Of a stretch of 64,000 nt of DNA, positions 45,981 through 56,763 are shown in pieces. Origin of the DNA: Cyathus striatus (taxonomy: Eukaryota; Basidiomycota; Agaricomycetes; Agaricales; Nidulariaceae); NCBI GenBank assembly GCA_025738555.1, contig JAOVFP010000004.1, positions 3,968,001 through 4,032,000 of the forward strand, in the 5' to 3' direction. The notes beneath the pieces were generated by a model. The model had not been told where the DNA came from and did not search any database. It saw only the letters and a program-made list of their open reading frames with translations. Every line of letters starts with the position of its first letter. Position 1 is the stretch's first letter. The translations under genes were made by a program, and so were the position numbers.

Positions 45981-47083
45981 CCTATTGACGAATGTCAGGT
46001 TTTAAAAACTCTGGCTCGCTCAAAGAAAGTAAGAGTTACCTGTATCTTAGAGATTGAAATTGAGTAAGTATTGTCAATCCATTGCCTCTCTCTGATACAA
46101 GTTAAGAATTACTCACATCGTGATGCGTCCGACATTTTTGGACGAAAGATGAGATTCAACGCAACCGCGACATTTCCTGGTTGTTTACTTGTTGTTTGCA
46201 GCTATGGAACCTACCATATATATTATGTAATATTCCCTGCCACAGATAACGTAATCTTCCCATTCCTCAGTTACAATACTTACAATACTAGACCTATGAA
46301 TCTGACTAGAGGTGTGGGGTACTACCAGAGGCCGCCACCTTCCGCCAGTGCTGCTGGGCCTGAGACGAAGTATGGGGTAATACCTAATGATGAATGCCTG
46401 GAGTACAGAAGTGTAAATTATGACGAGCCAAGAAACTAAGAACCCGACATGAGCATTTGGTGGATGTATGAGGATGTATGGTTGAGGACAAAGGATGGCT
46501 TTCAACTGTAGGTTTAGGTTTCCTGAGTCCAGCGTACGTAGAGCGACGAAGCACATCGAGACACCAGCCGACCGCGCAGCATGAAATGAGGACGCCAAAA
46601 ACCCTGTCAGCGGAGCTATCATAAGCACACCACCCATAGAAACGTACGACATCCCCTCCGTTCCCTGAGTAGCACAGAATAGCTGGTGAGGAAGTCTGAA
46701 AATATTCCCACTAACTTTAGTTAATAGGGTTTATAGCAAGGTTATAGGCAAGTTACATTGGCAGTAAGTCACATTTGTTTGCACCTGCTAAATATTTCGG
46801 CTTTTCGGCTGTTCCTTTGTTCTTCGTTACATACATATTTACTTCAAATTCAGTTAGTAATCAGTTAGACCAAAGTTAGCCCTTTTTATTGGGGGCACTG
46901 CTTCAACAGTTGGTATCAATTCCCGTTCGTACTCGTAAATGATTCGGTTTTTATTTATCGGTGCCCTCTTCTTAACGTATCTACTTAAGTTAAGTAATGC
47001 TCCCACCTTGACAAGACATTGAATATTGATGCTCTCGGGTTTTGAAACGCATCAACCTTGCTTAAGTACTTGATATCTGATAT

Positions 47084-47237
47084 TCACCTCAGACAGGACT
47101 GAATCGGATCGCGTTGCATATGGTACACGGTTGGAATATGGTTCTCACCCCGATGCAGAAAATAGCCTTTTTTAGAAGGTGTTAACATCGGGGTGTACCA
47201 TATGTACCGTGATCCGATTCACTATTGTCTGGGGTGA
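47084..47237. mobile_element. Short hairpin element (MITE-like)
   Basis: A 154-bp sequence with long inverted arms: TCACCTCAGACAGGACTGAA on the left and a matching reversed right end (TCACCCCAGACAATAGTGAA), then GATC and CATATGGTAC blocks on both sides around a CACCCCGATG core. No coding capacity. It lies just 55 bases outside the right arm. Confidence 0.7.
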
Positions 47238-47440
47238 TTCGTACTAAGTATCACTAATCAGCTGTTCGGGCTGATCTTGTGTTGATCAGGTACTTCCTGT
47301 TGTGACAAGTGTGACCATTAGTGGAATTCAAACTCCCTTGATCGTCATTGTTGGTGCTGTAAGAAGTAAACCGATCCAGCCTTGTCGATGGTCTCTACGC
47401 AAAAACAGCCTAGAAAGGGTTGGGTTGGGTTTGAGCAAGC

Positions 47441-47483
47441 CGCGGAGCAGTTGAGCCGCTGGGCGGGTAGGAACTGCTCCGCG
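47441..47483. other. Perfect 12-bp hairpin
   Basis: CGCGGAGCAGTT (47441-47452) and AACTGCTCCGCG (47472-47483) form a GC-rich stem around a 19-base loop. It could act as a terminator, structured RNA or transposon end; no neighbouring gene decides. Confidence 0.6.
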
Positions 47484-47689
47484 ATTTTCCCGTAATCACA
47501 TAGAGACCAAATAATCCATAAACTAGTAAGATATCGATTCCATCAATGATTAAAGGCGTTCAGTTACAAAAACGATCACTATCTATGGTGTACCAATTAC
47601 ACTAACCTCAAGAGATGGCAATTCCGCGGGTTCACGGTCAAGCTATGTGAAACCCTCATCATGTCGGAAAAATCGAGAAATCCATATTT

Positions 47690-49140
47690 GCCCAGGTATG
47701 AACATATCAGGCCATATCAGGTCATCAGGCCCCCGGGGGGTAGATATGGTTCAATAATCAACTTATCCGGTCTTTTCATTATAGTCAGTATTATATCTAA
47801 TGAACACAATGATGGTTATGATATGGCGTGGTACTTTTGATCAGGGGGGAGTGGTTCAATAATCACCTTATCCACTATTTCTTATAGACAAGCATATATC
47901 ACGAATGATCAACATTGTCAGTGAAGACAGTACTACTATTAGACCTGACCACAATATTTCACTTTATATTTGTGATATTGAGCGATATATATGCACTCCT
48001 GTTACTACACAATAAAAGCAACATGTATATTTCTGGAATACTATACAAACTGAGTATGTACTTACAACTACGTGCTATTTGAATATACGCTACCGCTATG
48101 TCCAAACTACGTACTTCACAAACAAAGCAAAAAACAAACATGTCTCAAATAAAATAAGTGCTACAACTTACCTAACCCGTGAATGCACGAAAGGTGATAT
48201 AGCCTCGAAAAGTAATCATCAACTCACCTTGTTTAAAACACTAGTAGCACTAGCCTAAGCTAATACTGCTGTACTGGATAGTAGACAGTCCGCAGTGAGG
48301 ACGCACAGAACAGGGGAAAGTGAGCGGGGGGGATGGCACTTACGAAGTCAAAACCTGCTCCCTTATATGCATATTTGCAAGGTGGCGCTGTGGAGCATTT
48401 GAACCCATGATCTCCATCCGATGGAGCAGGAATTTGTCTGGAATCCAACTTTACGGCAATACGAAACGTAATCGGTTTCGGCGAATGTTACGTTCCTGTC
48501 TGAGTCCCTAAGTCAAACGTCATATGATGTTGCTCACAACAGAAGACTGTAGGTCTGTGTCTGTCTGTGTCCACCGCTGAATCCAAACTCCGAGACAGTA
48601 TGAAGGGGCAGGTTAGTAACACTAAGCAAACACTAAGTTCTTGCAACATTTTTATGTAAACCCCTGCAATATACTCACCTTTGTTCAGTATAACAAAGTA
48701 TAACACAAGATAATATGGCCTGATACGTGCCTAGGTATAATCATGTAAATGGAAGTGACCACAGGTAATATGATCTGATATGCAACTGATATGAATACCT
48801 TGAGGCAACCTACCAGAATGACCATACGTGACATAGCCTGATATTACTGCTTACAGAGATATTCAGGGGGATATATTCTGATATGCCTGCCTTTGGGAAG
48901 CATGTCTGAAATAATCATAAATAATGAGACCTGATACGTATTCTAGAGAGTTACATGTCAGGCATGATTATAACTTATGTGAATTGATATGCTTGCTGCT
49001 GGAAAACAAATCAGTATTTATAATACATACCAGGCAAGTACCAGGGATTATGCGGCCTTACAAGTGGCTAATATGGCTCGCCGCCGAAGCTGGTCACGCC
49101 ATATAAGTCCATCAGGAAGGTCAGCAACTGATATGGTTTT
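47690..49140. repeat. Dispersed CTGATATG/CATATCAG motifs and short direct repeats
   Basis: The word CTGATA followed by TG or CG, or its complement, recurs about a dozen times, for example at 48719, 48773, 48837, 48868 and 48930. GGTTCAATAATCA(A/C)CTTATCC occurs twice (about 47750 and 47850). No coding sequence is supported in this stretch. Confidence 0.5.
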
Positions 49141-49203
49141 TCTGATTTTTCCGACAGTCAGCATTGCATATTTTATTATAATATCAAAATAAACATGCCT
49201 TCT

Positions 49204-50890
49204 AAACTCACCACTTCAGCTCCTTCAGATACGGCTCGACAACTTCTGGCTCAAATGAGCCCAGTCTAAATATTTAGCAATCACGTTGTTCAGAGGTACA
49301 AATCCTTCTATCTTTATATCAATCTGATTAAGACAGTTTGTACATTGCCCGGCCTCGCTGTTAACAAAGGCAGAATGAGAGCCAATGCAGTTCGGCGCTA
49401 TGAGCCATTCATCGAGGTTCTCTGGCACTTCACCGAGGAACAAGAACACAGGAAAGCTGCTTCCGAGGTCGAATTTCTCGAACTCGACGCGTGCAGTCCA
49501 TTCCCAAATACCTACAGGTTCAGTTGGCTTGGAATGGGTGACGCGGACGCTGTGCATTATGGTGCCTTCGAGAGCGTTCGATGAGACTAACGATGTACGC
49601 TTATAACTGCAAAATAGAGTGTGGATAATGCACCGAAAACAAGGCTGCCGTACATCCTTATAACACTGGCTGGGATGGCATTCCTCACAGTATTGGCATT
49701 TCCTATATCCAGACCACTGAATTCAGGATATGAATATCCCAACTTGGTAGTGTCGGTAACACCTGTCGAATCCCAAAAGGTATCCTAGTAGTCCCAGAAG
49801 GGAGTTAACCGCTGTCCAGGACATCAGTACTATTTGAAATAGATTCATTGACTACACTTACAGGCGCTGCTATCGACAGCCTCTTTGGCAGATAGAGTAA
49901 AGGTCCCCTTTTCACCATCCCCCGGGGTCATCCAAACTCCTGGATTGATAGCAGACGAAAGGGACAACAACGGTCGACGTTACAGTGATGCAAATAGATA
50001 ATGGGTCGAAGGCTAGTTAGATGCATCAGTTACACATATAGTAGGCATCATCGTCAAAGGCATAATACTCACCCGCTAATGCAGGGTTAGACATATGGCC
50101 GCCGCTTCCAACAAGATTATATATACCGTCGTGAATGGCTTGTATACACTATTACTGGCACTCCCGCCGTCACCAACCGAATGACTACTGAAAGCCGGTT
50201 ACGCCGTGACACGAGTCAACATGTTGAAAGTCGCAGTGGTAATATTCGACTGCTTGTTCCGTAGAATACTGAACTTCACGTCAGTACTATTGTGCACGAT
50301 GTGAAAAAAATGCAAACCTTTTCAATCTGTCAATGTTGCTCGTTGCAGTGGAACTATTAATGCTTGTTGGGTACCTAGGCGTTGTGTCCCATTGGCTATA
50401 TCGACCTTTAAAGGAGGAATCGATCGGATGGAACTTGTATTCGGTGAGAGGGTTTTTGGCTAGGACTCACTTTCCAGCCGATTTTGGCGTTATAATGTTA
50501 ACATCCCTAAGATAAATGACTTCTGGTGAAGGAACAGAGCTCCCAGTCCCAGTACGGCTGACTGACCATGCATCGACGTCGACGGTGTACTTCTCGGCAA
50601 TTTCTCTAGCGGCTTGGGTAAAAACTAAGATTGCTGGTAATTTTTTGAGATTACAGCATTACAAAATCATAAACTTAATAGAGCATCATATACGGCCTAT
50701 GCCACGTCGGAAAGAGGAATGAGCCATGTACGCAATATCCTCCATCTTACTCGCGAGGATCAAACAGTTTAGCACCGACAGACCCATTCCATGGTATGTA
50801 TGGTAAACCATGGATCCCTCCCAGCTGCTGGTAAAATACCATCATTACTAGCAGTGAATATTTTCTACGCACTTCAGTTAAAGTCGCCAC
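49204..50890 (-). pseudogene. Decayed tyrosinase (polyphenol oxidase)
   Basis: Tyrosinases oxidise phenols to quinones through a binuclear copper site. Broken minus-strand frames give, in order: GGIHGLPYIPWNGSVG (about 50825), GYCVHGSFLFPTWHRPY (about 50700, CuA), QPYWDWE (about 50565), SSFKGRYSQWDTTPRYPTS (about 50370), SVGDGGSASNSV, HMSNPALA and YLHHCNVDR (about 50000, CuB), [20 protein letters not shown] (about 49720), and a C-terminal domain at 49557-49225 with NCIGSHSAFVNSEAGQC. The tail EPEVVEPYLKELKW is one frame off. At least five frameshifts or stops, including one after RPYMMLY, rule out a working enzyme. Confidence 0.88.
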
Positions 50891-51628
50891 GACTGATGGG
50901 CCAGTCGAGCCTGCGATTCTTTCAAGCTAACTTGCACACACCTTCCAATTGACGCGACGCGACCGAAGTTGAACACGAATACTCATATCGTCCACTACAG
51001 GATGTTATCATAGCGTTCTGAGCAGAATCCAGTGACGTGAAGAGGTCCCGATATTGAAAGACAATTGAAGCTCCTGAGCAAGGTGCCTGCAGGCACTCAG
51101 GTGACAGGTACTGGGATAAAGAAATTGTTGCCAGTCGGTCAGTTACTTCCCGGAAATCCAATGTAAGTAGCTCCATAACCCAGAGAAAAAGAGGCACATT
51201 GAATCGTATATGTGCTTGTCTTTGAATGAATGTGATTGGGCCGAGGTAATTATAAAGGTATGCACCGGGGAAGAAGCTTAGAACCGTGAACGCGTGAACG
51301 TTTGAACTCCAGGTTAGAACACTCCGATAGAATTCAACTTCCCACGCCAAATATAATAAGCGTTACAGTACATAGTATGCATACTAATCAAATCATGGCA
51401 CTCTATACACAAGTATAGTACTGTACAACAAACAATGCGAAGCGTAAAAGATTACATGGAAATATGCTGAGATAAAAGAAGGAATGAATGTATTACATAC
51501 AAGGAATGGTCATGCGATCCCACCACCTGCACGTCTAGGAATCAAAACGTCCGTAAATCAAGAAAAATAGACAACATGAGGTGATGGGATTGCATGTCAA
51601 GAAGATGAGACCGTTTCTGCGGTCTGGG
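50891..51628. other. Intergenic; one unrecognised open frame
   Basis: A minus-strand frame at 50922-51350 (142 residues) abuts the tyrosinase relic but does not resemble a tyrosinase N-terminus or any family I know. The remainder is AT-rich and holds the downstream region of the ZIP gene. Confidence 0.3.
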
Positions 51629-53812
51629 CTCACTCAGCCAAACCAACAAGTACCATCCCTCCAACACCCGCAAGCAAACTAACCACGGCAAGAATCTTCT
51701 TTTTAATCTTGCTTGCCTTGCTGCCTGACCCAGATTCTGCCATAGCAGCTTCCTCCACATCTTCATTATCATCCTAAACCCATTGTTAGCAAAAGTTCAC
51801 AAATAACATCAATTGAAGCAAAGCAACGTACATCACTGTGTTGTTCAGGTCCATGCCCATGCGAGTGTCCCTCCACATCGCCAAATACAAAGTCTCCCGC
51901 GATCATCTCCACTGTCGCGGCGTAGATGAGCATTCCAGCCGAAATGGCTGACATGACTCCTTGAACAAGGTACACGTGTGCTGTCAACCAAAGATATATT
52001 AGCTTCTTATACAATCCCAAAGCATTAGAAGAAAAGGAAGCGTACCCATCCCAACTTTCCCCTGCCCACTACTTTGGAATGAAAGCATACCAATGCCCAT
52101 CCCAACTGGCGTCGTAATAGCAAATAGTATCGATAGGGTAAACTTGAGCCAGTTGAATTCCGTGTTTTGTGTCCCTATCCAGCGGCGCCAGTGCCACCAC
52201 TTTTGTCTGCATAATCACCGTTACTGTCTGGCTTGTAACCTGTAGAGCCGTATGTTGATGAAGAGGCTTGGGGAGAAGGCAACAAGGGGGGTGGGCGGGA
52301 ATGAGAAGAATGGATACTGGGAAGAGCAGCTATTCTGATCCCGAGAGAGAGACCTTCAAAGAGCTGGTGGAATATTATCGCAGTTGTCAATGATGCTACA
52401 GGACAAAAGTTAGGAACACGGATGGACTGAGAAGACACATAGAACATACCGAAATCAGCCCCACTGGCAATTGACAATGTAAGCCCAATCACAAAAGAAT
52501 GTATCATAATTCCCAATTGTAACACCTATTCCCTTAGTCAGCCAGATCATACATTAGATTAACAAGGGGGAAGCACAAACCAAAATCCCAATAACCTGCC
52601 TCCTCCTCCCCACCATCGCTCGTATCTCGATCTTCCTATCCTCATCCTCATCGACCTCCGTAGCAGATCTGATCTCTTCCTCCACATCTTCATCAGCATG
52701 ACGTACGCTCGCGCGCCGACTGTCCCCCGGTACACGGTACACGAACACCCCCGGCGCTGTTCTTATCAACCGAGGACTATTCGTTAGAATATCAATCGGG
52801 ACGAGGGCGGCCTCGGGCGGAATATTCGGGTGCGCATGGTGGTGCACGTAGCTTGGGTGATAGAACCCATGGTGGGGGGAATATGGATGATAAGGTGCCC
52901 CGCCCCTCGGGACAGATATAGTTCGTTGATGTCCCCTGCTTGCAGGTGCAGTTGCGGCTCGGACATGCGTTATTTCAGTGGGTGTATATGTGTGGGACTC
53001 ACGCGCCCTCCGTTTACTTGATGCACCCGGCGATGAGATACGAACAAGCGGTGTGCGCTCGGTGGATTTCCCATTGGATTTACTCGATTGCAGCCCCTGG
53101 GGAACCTGCGCTGTAAGAGCACCCTGAGGTGGTGCTGGCGAGGACGATCGTGGGCTGGGCGACGTAGGACGGGAGCTGGACGGCGTGGATGGGGGCGATG
53201 GGTCCGCCTGGAGAAGATCGACGTACGTCGTGGATATATCTACACGTGTGGTCAGCGGAGATAAGAAATGTCAAGAGATAGCAACGAACATTCGACGAGA
53301 AAAATGGCGAGGAGTGAACCAAGACTGCAATCAATCTGGTAAGTTTGACAGTTGTCTCAACATCGAGCAAACATACATGATCAAACCAGTCCATTTTCCG
53401 ATATTCTGGTACTCCTCCTTCACGACCTGCTTTTGCAACGACTCAAAAGCGTCGCTGAGCAGATGTATGAAGGCAGTGGCGAGGATAACACCTAAGAGGT
53501 ACGATAAGCTTCCAGAAGTTGCAGATCCATATGGTCTGCTCAAGCCTCACCTGTACCAAAGTGCTTTCCGATGAAGAACAAGATATGCGGTATGCGCAGA
53601 AATGCGACTTGTTTCGACACGCCGGGAAACGAGACGGCTATGAAGCAGATTAGAGCTGCTGGTCCTACACGATGAGAGGAAGACGTACCAACGAGAGATA
53701 TAACGAAGATGGTCCACATTACCCAGACCCGGGGCTCAACATCGTCCTCGCTGCCGACGATCCCCTTCAGCGGGGCCATGGCGACAGAGGTGAAAAATGC
53801 AAGGGCGGGCAT
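51629..53812 (-). CDS. ZIP-family zinc/iron transporter
   Basis: ZIP proteins carry Zn2+ or Fe2+ into the cytosol. From ATG 53812 the exons give a first membrane segment (VWVMWTIFVISLV), FFIGKHFGTG/VILATAFIHLL across an intron at 53505-53554, then LIILGSLLAIFLVEYI. A long cytosolic loop follows (about 53250-52600), rich in Ser/Pro/His with FYHPSYVHHHAHPN. Then LQLGIMIHSFVIGLTLSI and IIFHQLFEGLSLGIR supply the metal-binding HSFVIG and HQLFEG motifs of segments 4 and 5. A further HGHGP-rich loop and final segment LAVVSLLAGVGGMVLVGLAE end at 51629. All introns are short with GT-AG borders. All expected features are intact. The start could lie further upstream. Confidence 0.88.
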
Positions 53813-54318
53813 GCATTGGTGGGGGGATATAGAGTGGCAGGATGGAGAATAGCAGGTGCTGGGAAGTGGGTATAAGTAAAAGGCAGCTGTAAGCAGGCGT
53901 AACTCTGCACTTTTGATTGTGACTGACGGCAATAGATGTGGGGAGTGTGGATCGTGGGAATCTCCTTGCCGCCCTCTTCTTTTCCCCTTTCTGACCCTAG
54001 ATGAGAACCGCACAGGTCATATGCCAGAGGCTCTAGGCAAACATGCGTCAATATTGCCCATCTCCAGCCAATCGACGCCCGCTATGTGGTCAGGAAGACG
54101 CGATGGGGAACTCGACAACCCACGCAGGTACGCACCCGATGCAATTGTAGACATGTACAAATGGGCCCAATGCGTTCCAACAGTCACCATTCCATCTACA
54201 ACAGTCAAACGATTTGTCTAGAATTAGACCGAAGCTGATATGACTATTCAACATATTGAATCAAGGTAAAAGTATCCCACCAACATATATAGCCTACAGC
54301 AGCAACGCCGCACAGCCC

Positions 54319-56030
54319 CTATATATCATAGTCAACCTTCACGCTTTCAACGCCCTTCCGAACTTCCTCCAACCTATCCTTTTCCTCGACAGAAATCCCC
54401 ATCTCCCCACGCAGGCCTTCATAAAACTCGGGTGTCATCCCCGCCATTTCTCTCGCCTCTTTATTAAAAGGCCCCTTCACATCCCCACGCCATCCCTTCC
54501 TCACCTCTTCCCTAAATACCACCACTTCCTGCCCTTCAAGCCCCTCCTGTCGACACGCCCAGGTAAACCACCGATGCCCCGCCGTAACATGCGTCACCTC
54601 GTCCGCGTGGATAATCTCCATCACGTCGACCGAGTCCTTGTCCCCCGCCCTGCGGAACCGCTCGATGGTTCCCGGGTTGACATCTAACCCTCGCGCTTCA
54701 TGCACGAGGTGGATGATGGCAAGACGCGAACGAAGGGAGTGCGATGTGACCGTGGCGCTTTCCCAGAGTGCGGCATGCACAGGCATGCTGCCGTAAGGCG
54801 TTGTTGGGGATGTGGCGGATAGACGGGAGGTTAAGAGCGAGCTATTTAAATAAGAGCAATAAATATAGACTACGCGATTCAATAGAGAGCACATACAAAT
54901 GCTTCGATTCGTCCAATGCCATTTTTGTAAAATCCGAAAAGAAGGCGGGGGGTAAATCGGGATGCGTAGGTCCAAAACGCGCCATAATATCCCAAGCAAG
55001 GTCAATTCTACAAGTAAATCAGCTATATTCCTCTTCCATCACTAAAATAACTTACGCCCACTGCTCAATATTAGCCAACGCATGTAACATCACAGCCCTG
55101 TTCTTCTTACTCTTCATGCGTCCAGGCTCAACCGTATTCCTCATCCACGAATCGTCGCGGCTGGGAACATCAGGCGGCCTCGGCGCATTGGCAGATTTGT
55201 GGCCTATCGAAATAAGTTTACCAGTACGGAAGAGGTGAACTGCAAGTTTGGTGCGCTCTACCTATATCGCAGTTAGTACGCGATCAAAGACTCTGGGAGA
55301 AAACAAACTTTAAGTGTAGGATTAGGCGTATTCAAAATCAACACTGCCCATTGCATCAACGTTTTCGGCGGATCGTCAACAGGAACGACGGGTTCGTCTT
55401 CCACAAGAATAGCCGTAGCGGGTCGGGGTTCCACCAGGGGGTATTTTCTGTGGAGGCGGATCGGCGAATTCTAAGACGGAGATGAGCATGGGTTACAACT
55501 GCATAGCATAACAGACCTTCGGACACGGGCCTCAACTCGACGAGCTTCCATGCCGTTCCCCCTTCAGGTGTTTCAATATATACCTTATCCACCCCATCTG
55601 TATCTTTCTTGACATGTACAGTATACGTGCACGCTTTGAGTCCCATCTCGCTTTTGCCTGTGCGTAGATCAAAGTCATATCTACTGCCTGCATTAGTTTG
55701 CATTGCGAGAGAGATAAATAACAGACCTATGCCACGGACAAACAGCCACCATGCCCGTGTCGCACTCTTCGATATCGGCATGGGACATATCAGCCCCCAA
55801 GTGGGGACACGACGCCTCCATAACGTAGATCTGCCTGTACATCGGGTTCGTTTCATTCTGTTCGACGTCTACGCAGGCAGCATCTTCCTGTGACGGCGTA
55901 TCGGTCCCAGGGGAAAGCCTGAACAAGATGAGGGAGTGATAGTGACCTTCCTTTGAGCGTAAGGTGAGGAGGAAGCGGAAATGGCTGAGGAGGTTGGTGA
56001 AGGGGGCGATTCTTAAAGGAAGGGCTGGGC
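54319..56030 (-). CDS. Rieske [2Fe-2S] plus DUF455 ferritin-like fusion protein
   Basis: The N-terminal exons hold a Rieske domain: SCPHLGADMSH (about 55800) and CPWHR joined across an intron at 55690-55728 to YDFDLRTG, giving the C-x-H and C-x2-H iron-sulfur ligands. Next is a linker with TAWKLVELRP and an exon MQWAVLILNTPNPTLK. The C-terminal part is DUF455: NIEQWAIDLAWDIM, FTKMALDESKHF, AIIHLVHEARGLDVNPGT and IIHADEVTHVTAGHRWF, whose Glu/His residues fit a di-iron ferritin-like fold. Fusing the two suggests electron delivery to a di-iron site, an inference. One junction near 55460-55510 needs a less usual donor to stay in frame. The true start is unclear. Confidence 0.8.
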
Positions 56031-56596
56031 ATGAGATTAGGAACTGAGAGACTGTGGTGGTGTTAGGACGAACTGGAGTAGTTCCATTTGCTTTTGGATT
56101 GAGGAGAACGTTAACTTTCGAGATAAAGATAGAGCTAAAGAGCCTGGGGATAGCCTGATATTGCTACCACGCTTGGGTGAGAATACGGACAAAAACAGGC
56201 GCTGTATGCCCCGGAACTTTGACACAATGCGGACATTTTTGGTGGTCAAAGACCACATTGACGACGAATATTTGGAGGTTGTATCTATTTATGTAGTAAA
56301 GTGTCTGCTGTGTCACGTGAAGAATTCGGCGCATCAAATGATCGGAAAGTACTTACATTGCACGACGACGAGCTCGATGAGTTACTCATTTTATGTACGT
56401 CATGGATGACGGAATAAAAATACCCGGCAGGTAGCAAGCAGGTGATTGTTTCCCCAAGGATGGTGGTGTGCCCTTCAGGCTGCAGCCCTGTCCCAGCTGT
56501 CTGTCATCTCCATGGCTCTATCTCCCCAACGCCGCACTCGCCTACAGCTTCTGCATAGTACCAGCCTTGACGCCCGCTGCATAACCTCCCAGCCAC

Positions 56597-56604
56597 TATA
56601 TAAA
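56597..56604 (+). promoter_or_regulatory. TATA box of the THEM6-like gene
   Basis: TATATAAA lies 160 bases upstream of ATG 56764. The open frame extends above it to 56446, but this box argues for the start downstream. Confidence 0.5.
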
Positions 56605-56763
56605 CCGGCAAACCACATTCCGAAACCGCCCCAGCCAAATCGATCACTGACGACCTCCACTCCCGTAACAAATCATCCATTACGCGTTACCTACCGTATT
56701 TTTTTTCTTCCTAAATCCTTTCGCGGCAGCCGTTTATCCTGTCGTCCTCGAACGGCTTCAAAT

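Larger units (their letters stand above)
40107..47028. repeat. Giant inverted repeat, right arm
   Basis: This 6922-bp arm is the reverse complement of 30397-37324. It starts inside an exon of the dsRBD-like gene, so the duplication was made from the left copy or from a common source that carried the full gene. Length bookkeeping closes exactly with seven homopolymer differences. Confidence 0.95.

Noticed and set aside
30397..47028. The palindrome as a large cargo-carrying transposon
   Set aside because: No recombinase or transposase is visible in the arms or centre, and no target duplication flanks it; the inner border cuts an exon, as expected for a segmental inverted duplication.
48385..48470. 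tRNA-like 3' half with GGTTCAAATGC on the minus strand
   Set aside because: No matching acceptor 5' strand or A box is found upstream, so a tRNA cannot be supported.
53540..54013. 157-residue minus-strand frame as an independent gene
   Set aside because: Its useful part is the first exons of the ZIP transporter; the remainder is upstream sequence and an intron.
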